Shown in pieces: positions 7,901 to 14,124 of a DNA stretch of 24,683 nt (its first letter is position 1; each line of letters starts with the position of its first letter). The position numbers and the translations under genes are program-made. The notes under the pieces are model-generated. The model saw only the letters and a list, made by a program, of their open reading frames with translations, was not told where the DNA came from and made no database searches. The stretch spans positions 1 to 24,683 of the forward strand of contig JAUUSS010000021.1 of assembly GCA_030841765.1 (NCBI GenBank), read 5' to 3'. The DNA is from Collinsella aerofaciens. GTDB taxonomy: Bacteria > Actinomycetota > Coriobacteriia > Coriobacteriales > Coriobacteriaceae.

Positions 7901-8251
7901 TTTACGGCCGATGGCCAGGGCAAGGCGACCGTGCCGTTTGCCGTTAAGGACGGCCTGACCGTTTCGATTAAGGCGCTGGATTACAACGCGGTCTATACCG
8001 TGAGCGAAGACGATTATTCGTCGTTGGGGTACCACGCCGAGCTTGCGGGTGCGAGCGGCACGCTCAACGGTCCGCGTGTGACCGTTGCCGTTGAAGCTAA
8101 GGCCACCAATTCCCGACAGGTCGCGGTGCCTACGGGTATTACGCGCAACCCCATCTATGCCCTGGCGATTTTGGCCGCCGGCGTGCTGTTGGCTACGGGC
8201 ATGGTTGCGCTGCGTTTACGCCGCGGCTCCAAGAGGGGCGGGCGCCTATGA
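4946..8251 (+). CDS. large LPXTG-like pilus tip adhesin (Cpa-like position)
   Basis: A 1101-residue surface protein from the ATG at 4946. In-frame TTG 4868 and GTG 4916 starts would place 26 or 10 extra residues before a clear signal peptide (MRR, then a hydrophobic core, cleavage near residue 28). Residues about 34-315 and 325-600 are two diverged copies of one domain, sharing the NP/NG-[TS]F start, YEWGLNHR/YEWGLDHR and a later GGFA stretch; this resembles carbohydrate-binding jelly-roll modules. InlB-type repeats follow (GW motifs near 734 and 875). A final domain (about 920-1050) carries the Lys, Glu and Asn expected for an isopeptide bond. VPTGI (1061-1065), a membrane helix and an Arg-rich tail form the sorting signal. 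It heads the operon and overlaps the next gene by four bases. The ligand is unknown. A nine-G run lies in the signal-peptide codons. Confidence 0.85.
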   Translation: MRRSFVMLLAVLCAFVMVGGGLPSRAYGDDGNLIANPTFTNQASGWSTTSPRKRIGEASHLDLPTKLLNGQRNLKQANGNHFALAWNLKPQDTDAYFEPGSTYTTFSTQSGSTYEWGLNHRAATEHDVLMLTMGPQQANLSVNNAGQDQLMQLRTWLKAQGKMPQGNTVEQYTVYSDSFAANGGFAGSSADGPHFSFEQGDGRIALSVWLVSSNGQGWFSFGTNSTHYYRALPEQDDEFAYRAVYTAASENTMLALTCYDSNLTGANEQYREWFGNLVNDVHVEKQGTRDIYTDFGKVYQENSSETMTTLNNYAFSTSNLKNENTNIANGSFEDDIHLGNKSTSKFTLCSPHWRTTETDHRIEIVAQNDYYIDPVGHSVPFAPSDGEYAAELNAHEASSLYQYVTTEPGKQYEWGLDHRGRSGRDATALIIGPRQENEPYKDNQKALDQYQQIVQWIQMSVDNYVGLDVVNFSQSGCSKKIILYSTKFDKVGGFANASSGSAFSWTADAEHTEKWCVWIMASENDAWASYGSNALEQSKKVDYDYTYTIPDGQNQSVFAFVAYNTANGSNSTGNFLDNISFREFYRIETYTTPNGSGTYFYNANTKTADFTYAKNYVGKQEKNSYFMVDAKRDDGAVFIGAFVNGEFYSADDDAHWTRLEDGTYRFEADKVTKHYKVHLVFSKAGVQYDVNGGKAYHYDPHNESTGDFVQLSGAGASYTSHAAVGQNDDWKFMGWEYAGSGKAVRFDAKHTVTHTAPEGTTDSGTLTIKGKKVNPDTGAVGDAVTVENIPESQGATFVAQWKYRQAFVAQLKNADGTWSNVTTGGTVSSKLKGAKGSIDAGDGSGKDEDAYKKSGVAYFVDDGTFVEAVAAPKEGYHFEGWYDLSNPDAPELLSSSPTYTYNVKDRHTGCVYARFTPRTYTLKVSKSVTGNMGDKRAYFKMTATFTGLKAGQTYAIEYSDASAQGSHALVARPNDRAETVENKTAFTADGQGKATVPFAVKDGLTVSIKALDYNAVYTVSEDDYSSLGYHAELAGASGTLNGPRVTVAVEAKATNSRQVAVPTGITRNPIYALAILAAGVLLATGMVALRLRRGSKRGGRL
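5000..5008 (+). repeat. G9 homopolymer in the adhesin signal-peptide codons
   Basis: Nine consecutive G encode residues 19-21 of the adhesin from the 4946 start. Adding one G shifts into a frame that stops at TGA after about ten codons; losing one G shifts into a frame that stops at TAG after about fifteen. A shorter G7 run lies upstream at 4902-4908. The layout is that of a slipped-strand phase-variation tract, although sequencing error in the run cannot be excluded. Confidence 0.7.
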
Positions 8252-8880
8252 GAAGACATGGCGCCAGCAATGCTGGTGATGGGCCAGCCGCACGAGCGGC
8301 CCCGCAGGGAAGACCCCGGGGCTCGCGGTATTCGGCCGCGTCGAACGTGAGGTTGGGCGCCCATGCGGCGCCAGATCTGGGAGAAGCGGACGACCGGCGC
8401 GATATCGTGGGTTTTCTGGCGCGCTTGGCATTTTTTGTCGTGACGCTCTGGCTGCTCTTTGGCGTGGTCTTGGGCGTGGGTGCAGTCACGACTGGCGAGA
8501 TGGCCCCGCGTATCTGTTCGGGTGACGTCATGCTCTACTGGAGGTTCAGCCAGAGCTTCAACGAGGGTGACGTGGTGGTATACACCGCGGATGGCGCAGA
8601 GCGCCTAGGCCGCGTGGTTGCCCGTCCCGGTGATGAGGTCACGATTACCGAGGAAGGCGAGCTCATGGTTAACGGGGCTGTTGTTGTGGAAAGCGACATC
8701 ACCACGCCGACGCCGCGCTATGAGTCTGCTGTGGACTATCCCGTGCGCCTGGGAACGGATGAGTTCTTTGTACTGGCAGATTTGCGTGAGGGCGGCCACG
8801 ACAGCCGCCTGTACGGGCCGATTGCCCGCTCGCAGATCAAGGGCAACGTGATCAGCGTGCTGCGCAGGTCGAACCTGTAG
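8248..8880 (+). CDS. sipA: signal-peptidase-I-like pilus assembly protein lacking the Ser-Lys dyad
   Basis: A 210-residue protein whose ATG overlaps the adhesin stop (ATGA). After about 50 basic, disordered residues there is one membrane helix (about 57-80) and then a signal-peptidase I fold: box B as GEMAPRICSGD (83-93), box D as GRVVARPGD (121-129) and box E remnants near DSRLYG (185-190). In a working enzyme box B is S-M-x-P and box D starts K-R. Here the Ser is Glu84 and the Lys is Gly121, so peptidase activity is not expected. Streptococcus pyogenes SipA, from the same operon position, likewise lacks both residues (Asp and Gly there) and is needed for pilus polymerisation. By analogy this is an assembly factor or chaperone at the membrane. 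Confidence 0.82.
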   Translation: MRRHGASNAGDGPAARAAPQGRPRGSRYSAASNVRLGAHAAPDLGEADDRRDIVGFLARLAFFVVTLWLLFGVVLGVGAVTTGEMAPRICSGDVMLYWRFSQSFNEGDVVVYTADGAERLGRVVARPGDEVTITEEGELMVNGAVVVESDITTPTPRYESAVDYPVRLGTDEFFVLADLREGGHDSRLYGPIARSQIKGNVISVLRRSNL

Positions 8881-8931
8881 GCACGGAGATTGGTTTTATT
8901 AAGGGCATATGCCCGAGAGGAAGGATACAAC

Positions 8932-10035
8932 ATGAAAACTGGAAAGAGACGACTGACAGCATTTGCAGTTGTGGCTGCCACGATGCTGCTGGCTTTGGTG
9001 GGAGTTGTCGCGCCCGCGTGGGCGGAGGACAGTGCCGCTCAACCGCATCTGCCGGTAAAAGACAACAAGGTTACGATCACCTCGACGCTTACCATGAATG
9101 AGAATGCCGTGGTGCCTAATGCGACGTTTAACTATTCGATTGCGCCGGCGGATGAGGAGAGTGAGCTTACGAGCACGAGCGGTATGCCCGTTTATGCTGG
9201 AGTGACAGACGCCGTCACGCTTTCGCCGACTTCCGTTAATTTTTCCAACAAAGACCTTACAAGCACAGAGAATACCGGTGAGAAAACTAAGACAATAACC
9301 GCCAAACTGAGTGCCGAAATTAAAACCTCTCTGTTCAAGGCTCCGGGTATCTATCGATATAAAATTACGCAGACGCCGTCAGGGCTGGACGGTCTCAACG
9401 TTACATACAATGAGCTCTTCCTGGATGTTTACGTAGAAAACGAAGAGAATGGCGGTTCGGGCTATGTTGTTAAGGGCTGTATTCTTAGAACAGAAGCAGG
9501 CTCGGGCGAGAAGACCGCAGGTTTTTTGAACAAATATGTCACCCATAAGCTGACCATCACAAAGGTCGTCATGGGCAACCAAGGTGACAAGAATAAGGAC
9601 TTTAATTTTACCTTCACGATTAAAGGCGCTGACGGGGAGAGCTATGAGTACGCCACTGTGAAAAACGGTGCCACCACCATGAGCCAAACTCCAGCTACGT
9701 CGGGAACTGCGGTTACCGTAAGCCTTAAGCATGGGGAATCCGTCATCGTTTACGGTCTCTCATCGGAGGATAAATTCGCCGTAACTGAGGCGGATTATCA
9801 TGGCGACGGTTATAAGACGTCGTACAAGATTGGTGATGGCACCAATTCGACAGAAGGTAGCTCTATTGTCGAGAAAGCTATCGGTGCTTACGACACCACG
9901 GTGATCTTTACCAACACCAAGGATGTTACCGTTCCGACCGATGTTATTCGGACGGTCGTTCCCTATGCGGCAATCGTCGCGTTTGCTGCCGTGATGGGCG
10001 TGGTCTTCTTCCGTCCTCGTCGTAATCGTCGTTAA
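8932..10035 (+). CDS. fctA: backbone pilin, Spy0128/FctA-like
   Basis: A 367-residue pilin. The ATG at 8932 is preferred over in-frame upstream starts because GAGGAAGGA precedes it and a signal peptide follows directly (cleavage after AWA, 29-31). Two Ig-like domains align with Spy0128 as I remember it. Domain 2 (about 205-332) keeps the isopeptide triad Lys211, Glu286, Asn328. In domain 1 (about 40-203) the Lys position is Ser51 and the Glu position is Gln147, while Asn200 remains. VPTDV (334-338), a membrane helix and FRPRRNRR form the sorting signal; FctA has VPTG at this point. Lys181 in YVVKG is a candidate for the inter-subunit link. It is the third gene of the operon, 51 bp after sipA. 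Cys183 is the only cysteine in the mature chain, which is unusual for a pilin. Confidence 0.87.
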   Translation: MKTGKRRLTAFAVVAATMLLALVGVVAPAWAEDSAAQPHLPVKDNKVTITSTLTMNENAVVPNATFNYSIAPADEESELTSTSGMPVYAGVTDAVTLSPTSVNFSNKDLTSTENTGEKTKTITAKLSAEIKTSLFKAPGIYRYKITQTPSGLDGLNVTYNELFLDVYVENEENGGSGYVVKGCILRTEAGSGEKTAGFLNKYVTHKLTITKVVMGNQGDKNKDFNFTFTIKGADGESYEYATVKNGATTMSQTPATSGTAVTVSLKHGESVIVYGLSSEDKFAVTEADYHGDGYKTSYKIGDGTNSTEGSSIVEKAIGAYDTTVIFTNTKDVTVPTDVIRTVVPYAAIVAFAAVMGVVFFRPRRNRR

Positions 10036-10055
10036 AACAGCGAGGATTACAGCCG

Positions 10056-10790
10056 ATGGAGCTTAAACGCATAGCTCGGCTGGCGAGAGCCGGCGACCGC
10101 GTGCTTACGTGGTTTGCCGGCTTTCTCGTGCTGCTCATGCTGCTGTACGGGGGCTATTCGCTGTGGGATACAAACAACGTTATGAACGGCGGGTTCATCA
10201 GCGATGAGCTGCTGCACTACAAACCCACCGGGACCAACGATTGCGCACGCCTGCAGGATCTGATGGCCAAAAATCCCGACGTTGTCGGATGGGTCACCAT
10301 CGATGGCACCAACATCGATTATCCCTTCGTTCAGGGAAAAGATAACCAGGAATACCTCAACAAAAACGTGTTGGGGGAGTCCGCGGTTTCGGGAGCGGTG
10401 TTTTTGGATACGCGCAACAGCCGCGCGATGACCGATCCCTACAATCTGCTCTATGCGCACCACATGGATAACGGTGCGATGTTTGGCGATGTCGATCGGT
10501 TTCTAGACAGGGGCTTCTTTGACCTGCACCGCACGGGCACGCTCTACACAAAGGATGGGGCGTTCCGGCTGCGCATCGTTGCCGTGTGTTCGTTTGCTGC
10601 GAGTGATGACATTATCTTTGGGCCGGGAAACCTGGACCAGGCCTCGATGCAGACGCTGCTCACGCATATCTCGCAGACGGCGGTGCATGCGGACATGGAT
10701 GACGTTGGCCCTGATTCGCGCATCATCGCTCTTTCTACCTGCAGTGATAAAACAAACGGGCGCCGAGCACTTATAGCAGAGGTCTTGTAG
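10056..10790 (+). CDS. srtB: class B sortase (pilus polymerase)
   Basis: A 244-residue membrane-anchored transpeptidase: a short cytoplasmic start, one membrane helix (about 18-38), then the sortase barrel. NPDVVGWVTIDGTNIDYPFV (69-88) is typical of class B. Catalytic residues are His in YAHHM (135/136), Cys229 in LSTCSDK, and Arg in NGRR (236/237). It should cleave the VPTGI and VPTDV signals of the two upstream proteins and join pilins through a lysine. In streptococcal FCT-3 loci the pilus sortase (SrtC2) is also a class B enzyme acting on VPTG-type signals, which fits. It lies 20 bp after the pilin gene, with AGGA upstream of the ATG. No housekeeping sortase is seen here, so wall anchoring may depend on one elsewhere. 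Confidence 0.92.
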   Translation: MELKRIARLARAGDRVLTWFAGFLVLLMLLYGGYSLWDTNNVMNGGFISDELLHYKPTGTNDCARLQDLMAKNPDVVGWVTIDGTNIDYPFVQGKDNQEYLNKNVLGESAVSGAVFLDTRNSRAMTDPYNLLYAHHMDNGAMFGDVDRFLDRGFFDLHRTGTLYTKDGAFRLRIVAVCSFAASDDIIFGPGNLDQASMQTLLTHISQTAVHADMDDVGPDSRIIALSTCSDKTNGRRALIAEVL

Positions 10791-10837
10791 CTCATTGAAT
10801 ATTCCGATTAAGCTGCGCCCCATAGGCTGCATCAAGT

Positions 10838-10866
10838 TTGAGGCTCTCGGTCCATCATGGTAGAGT
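10838..10866 (+). promoter_or_regulatory. candidate promoter for the GGDEF gene
   Basis: TTGAGG (10838-10843) and TAGAGT (10861-10866) are 17 bp apart in the 142-bp gap after the sortase gene. No terminator is evident in that gap, so read-through from the pilus operon is also possible. Confidence 0.35.
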
Positions 10867-10932
10867 TGTCCGCGCGTGAATTTCGGCACACTGCGCGCTA
10901 TCTGAGCTTTTACCGTTTGGAGGAGTGAGCTT

Positions 10933-12024
10933 GTGAATGCTTCTGTCGCCAAGAAGGCCAGCCAGGCGGTGCGCCTTCTGATGATGGCGCTCACGGCAGT
11001 TCTTATCTTTTTCTTCATCAATGTCATGTTGCTCGTCTCCGACATCCAGGGCACGGCGCGCGTGGTCAACTACGCCGGTCTGGTGCGCGGCACCACGCAG
11101 CGAATCGTTAAGCTCGAGGATGCAGGCCAGCCACAAGACGACCTGCTCAAGGCCGTTGATTCATACATTAGTGGTTTGCGCTACGGAAGCGACGACCTCA
11201 ATCTCGTCCGTCTCGATGACGATGAGTATCAGGCAAAGATGACCGAGCTCGCGAGCTATTTTGACAAGCTTCGCACCGAGATTGCCCGTGTGCGCGAAGT
11301 CGGCTACGAGAACACCGACATCATCGCCATGAGCGAGGAGTTCTTTGGCATTTGTGACGATGCCACGAGGCTTGCGGAGGACTACTCCCAGGAGAAGGCC
11401 ACGGCGCTCAATCGCCTTGAGGGTTTGGTGATTATCGACATCGTGGGCCTGGTGGCGACCTTTGCGGTCGAACTTGCTCGCGCGGTGCGCACTGCCGCGC
11501 TCAATCGCGAGCTGCAGAACAAAGTCTATCTCGATGAAGCCACGGGACTGCCCAACAAGAACAAGTGCGAGGAAATCTTGGGGCAGGGGCATCCCGTTTC
11601 CGCCGAAGCGCCTGTTGCGCTGTGTGTTTTCGATCTTAACAATCTGCATACGGTCAATAACAGCTTTGGCCACGAGAAGGGTGACGAGTACATCCGTTCT
11701 TTTGCCCAGCAGCTGGGGTGCGTGGCGTCCGAGACCTGCTTTGTGGGCCGCGACGGCGGCGATGAGTTTATCGCGGTGCTGTGGGATGCCGATCGAGCTG
11801 CCGTGGAATCCTGTCTCGCTCGGATTCGTGCGAACGTGAGCGAGTATTCCGAGGCTCACCCCGACATGCCTATCAGCTACGCGGTGGGCTATGCGCTTTC
11901 CAGTGATTATGATGAACCGCCCACGATGCGCGAGCTCTTTTCCCAAGCCGACAAAAACATGTACATCGACAAGAACCGCGTAAAGACAGCCGAGGCAGCT
12001 GGGCCGCAACGCGAGGAGCGGTAA
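10933..12024 (+). CDS. membrane-bound GGDEF diguanylate cyclase
   Basis: A 363-residue protein from a GTG start with GGAGG about ten bases upstream. Two membrane helices (about 14-36 and 165-187) flank an outside sensor region of about 125 residues, whose start (YAGLVRGTTQRIVKLE) resembles PilJ or four-helix-bundle sensors. The GGDEF domain fills about 198-355, with DLNNLHTVNNSFGHEKGDEY and an intact GGDEF at 275-279, so cyclase activity making cyclic di-GMP is expected. The inhibitory RxxD site is absent: the corresponding residues are SETC. It lies 142 bp after the pilus sortase on the same strand. Control of the pilus by c-di-GMP is possible but only suggested by position. No EAL or PilZ gene is in the window. 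Confidence 0.9.
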   Translation: MNASVAKKASQAVRLLMMALTAVLIFFFINVMLLVSDIQGTARVVNYAGLVRGTTQRIVKLEDAGQPQDDLLKAVDSYISGLRYGSDDLNLVRLDDDEYQAKMTELASYFDKLRTEIARVREVGYENTDIIAMSEEFFGICDDATRLAEDYSQEKATALNRLEGLVIIDIVGLVATFAVELARAVRTAALNRELQNKVYLDEATGLPNKNKCEEILGQGHPVSAEAPVALCVFDLNNLHTVNNSFGHEKGDEYIRSFAQQLGCVASETCFVGRDGGDEFIAVLWDADRAAVESCLARIRANVSEYSEAHPDMPISYAVGYALSSDYDEPPTMRELFSQADKNMYIDKNRVKTAEAAGPQREER

Positions 12025-12045
12025 GCCTGTAACAGAGGGCATAGA

Positions 12046-12080
12046 AAAGCCTCCGCAGCTCGTGTGGCTGCGGAGGCTTT
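12046..12080. terminator. bidirectional terminator between convergent genes
   Basis: A perfect 14-bp stem (12046-12059 with 12067-12080) with a seven-base loop, flanked by A's on one side and T's on the other. It lies between the GGDEF stop at 12024 and the convergent ABC gene ending at 12205 and can serve both. The remaining 125 bp of the gap show no gene. Confidence 0.85.
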
Positions 12081-12204
12081 ATTCGTTGCGGTGCATTGTG
12101 TTTGGGTCGTTGAGATGAGTCGATTTGCCCCGAAAGAGGAGGGCATTGACCTTAGGGTCATGCCCGACGAATGAGCGGCAAATCGGCCATCTCGGCGAGC
12201 CGAA

Positions 12205-14124
12205 CTACTCCAGCTCAAACGCTCCGGTATAGAGCTGGTAGTAATACCCGCGCTTGGCGATCAGCTCGTCGTGGTTGCCGCGCTCGATGATGCGGCCGTG
12301 GTCCAGACAGATGATCGCGTCGGAGTTGCGCACGGTGGACAGGCGGTGTGCGATGACAAACGTCGTGCGGCCTTCCATGAGCTTGTCCATGCCGGCCTGC
12401 ACGATAGCCTCGGTGCGGGTATCGATGCTCGACGTGGCCTCGTCCAGAATCATTGCCGGCGGATCGGCGACGGCGGCGCGTGCGATCGAAATCAGCTGAC
12501 GCTGGCCCTGCGACAGCTGCGCGCCGTTGCCGGTGAGCATGGTGTCGTAGCCGTCGGGCAGGCGGGTGATAAAGTCGTCCGCGCCCGCGAGCTTGGCCGC
12601 CGCGATGCACTCCTCGTCGGTGGCATCCAGATTGCCGTAGCGGATGTTATCCATCACGGTGCCGGTGAACAGGTTTACGTCCTGCAGCACCACGCCCAGC
12701 GAGCGGCGCAGGTCTGCCTTGCGGATCTTGTTGACGTTGATGCCGTCGTAGCGAATCTTGCCGTCGGCGATGTCATAGAAGCGGTTGATGAGGTTGGTGA
12801 TGGTCGTCTTACCGGCACCGGTGGCGCCGACAAACGCGACCTTCTGGCCCGGCTTGGCAAACACGGACACGCCGTGCAGCACCTCGTGGTCGGGCGTGTA
12901 GCCAAAGTCGACGTTGTCCATGACCAGGTCGCCACGCAGCGGCACGTACTCGATCTCGCCGGTTGCGCGGTGCGGATGTTTCCACGCCCACATGCCGGTG
13001 TGGTGGTCGGCCTCCTCGAGCTGCCAGGTGTCGGGGTTGACCTGCGCGTTGACGAGCGTCACATAGCCTTCGTCGGCTTCGGGCTCCTCGTCGATGAGCT
13101 CAAAGATGCGGTCGGCGCCGGCGAGGCCCATGACCACTGCGTTGATCTGCTGCGAGATCTGACCGATCTGTCCGCAGAACTGCTTGGTCATGTTGAGGAA
13201 CGGCACTACGACGGCGATGGACAGCGTCATGCCCGAGATGCTCAGATTGGGCACGCCCAGCGCCAGGAAAATGCCGCCTGCCAGTGCGACCAGCACGTAG
13301 AGCAGGTTGCCCAGGTTCATAAGGATAGGCATGAGGATGTTGGCGTACATGTTGGCCTTCTGCGAGACCTCGAAGAGCTTTTCGTTGCGCTCGTCAAAAT
13401 CGGCCTCGGCGGCAGACTCGTGGCAGAATGCCTTGACGACCTTCTGGCCGTTCATGACTTCCTCGATATGGCCCTCGACCACGCCGAGCTCGGTCTGCTG
13501 CGCAATGAAGAAGCGCGCGGAGTTGGAGCCGAGCAGCTTGGTCATAAAGGTCATAAAGGCGACGCCGGCCACAATGACCAGGCACATCCACACGCTGTAG
13601 TACAGCATGATAAAGAACACCGTGACGATGACGATGGTCGTCATGAGCAGGTTGGGCAGCGACTGGCTGATCATCTGGCGCAGCGTGTCGATGTCGTTGG
13701 TGTAGTGGCTCATGATGTCGCCGCGCTGATGCGTGTCGAAGTAGCGAATCGGCAGGTCCTGCATACGGTTGAACATCTTCTCGCGCAGCTTTTCGAGCGA
13801 GCCCTGCGTGACGATGGCCATGGCGCGGTTCCAGAAGAGCGAAGACAGGATGCCGATGCCGTAGATGCAGGCGAGGGTGGTCACGAGCTGTGCGATCTTG
13901 GGCTGTGCGGCTTCCCAATCGCCCGACTGCCACGATTCGCTAATAATCTGCAGAGCGCTCTGAAGGAAGGTCGCACCGATGGAGTTGATGATGGCGCAGA
14001 GCACCACGCCGACAACGACGAGGGGCAAAAGCACGGGGTAGAAGCCAAAGAGCGTCTTGATGAGGCGCGACATGGTGCCGCCCTTGCGGTTGAGTGCGCG
14101 CTCGGCGGTCGTTGCCTTATTCAT
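12205..14124 (-). CDS. ABC exporter half-transporter, catalytic-site subunit (TM288-like)
   Basis: A 639-residue fused membrane and ATPase protein. The first 340 or so residues form six membrane helices of the type-1 exporter fold, including RYFDTHQRGDIMSHYTND. The nucleotide domain has Walker A GATGAGKTT (Lys439), Q-loop LQDVNLF, Walker B ILDEATSS with the catalytic Glu562, and the switch His593 in IAHRL. Its signature is LSQGQ rather than LSGGQ. With the partner's intact VSGGQ, this gives one full ATP site built from this subunit's Walker motifs, as in TM287/288, BmrCD and LmrCD. It overlaps the partner gene by eight bases (ATGAATAA) and has a strong GAAGGAGG site. It is likely a drug, peptide or lipid exporter. 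An insertion of about 40 residues ahead of the ATPase domain (about 360-400) is typical of this subfamily. Confidence 0.92.
   Translation of the reverse strand: MNKATTAERALNRKGGTMSRLIKTLFGFYPVLLPLVVVGVVLCAIINSIGATFLQSALQIISESWQSGDWEAAQPKIAQLVTTLACIYGIGILSSLFWNRAMAIVTQGSLEKLREKMFNRMQDLPIRYFDTHQRGDIMSHYTNDIDTLRQMISQSLPNLLMTTIVIVTVFFIMLYYSVWMCLVIVAGVAFMTFMTKLLGSNSARFFIAQQTELGVVEGHIEEVMNGQKVVKAFCHESAAEADFDERNEKLFEVSQKANMYANILMPILMNLGNLLYVLVALAGGIFLALGVPNLSISGMTLSIAVVVPFLNMTKQFCGQIGQISQQINAVVMGLAGADRIFELIDEEPEADEGYVTLVNAQVNPDTWQLEEADHHTGMWAWKHPHRATGEIEYVPLRGDLVMDNVDFGYTPDHEVLHGVSVFAKPGQKVAFVGATGAGKTTITNLINRFYDIADGKIRYDGINVNKIRKADLRRSLGVVLQDVNLFTGTVMDNIRYGNLDATDEECIAAAKLAGADDFITRLPDGYDTMLTGNGAQLSQGQRQLISIARAAVADPPAMILDEATSSIDTRTEAIVQAGMDKLMEGRTTFVIAHRLSTVRNSDAIICLDHGRIIERGNHDELIAKRGYYYQLYTGAFELE

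Noticed and set aside
8248..8880. Active signal peptidase I
   Set aside because: The box B Ser and box D Lys are Glu and Gly, so normal catalysis is not expected.
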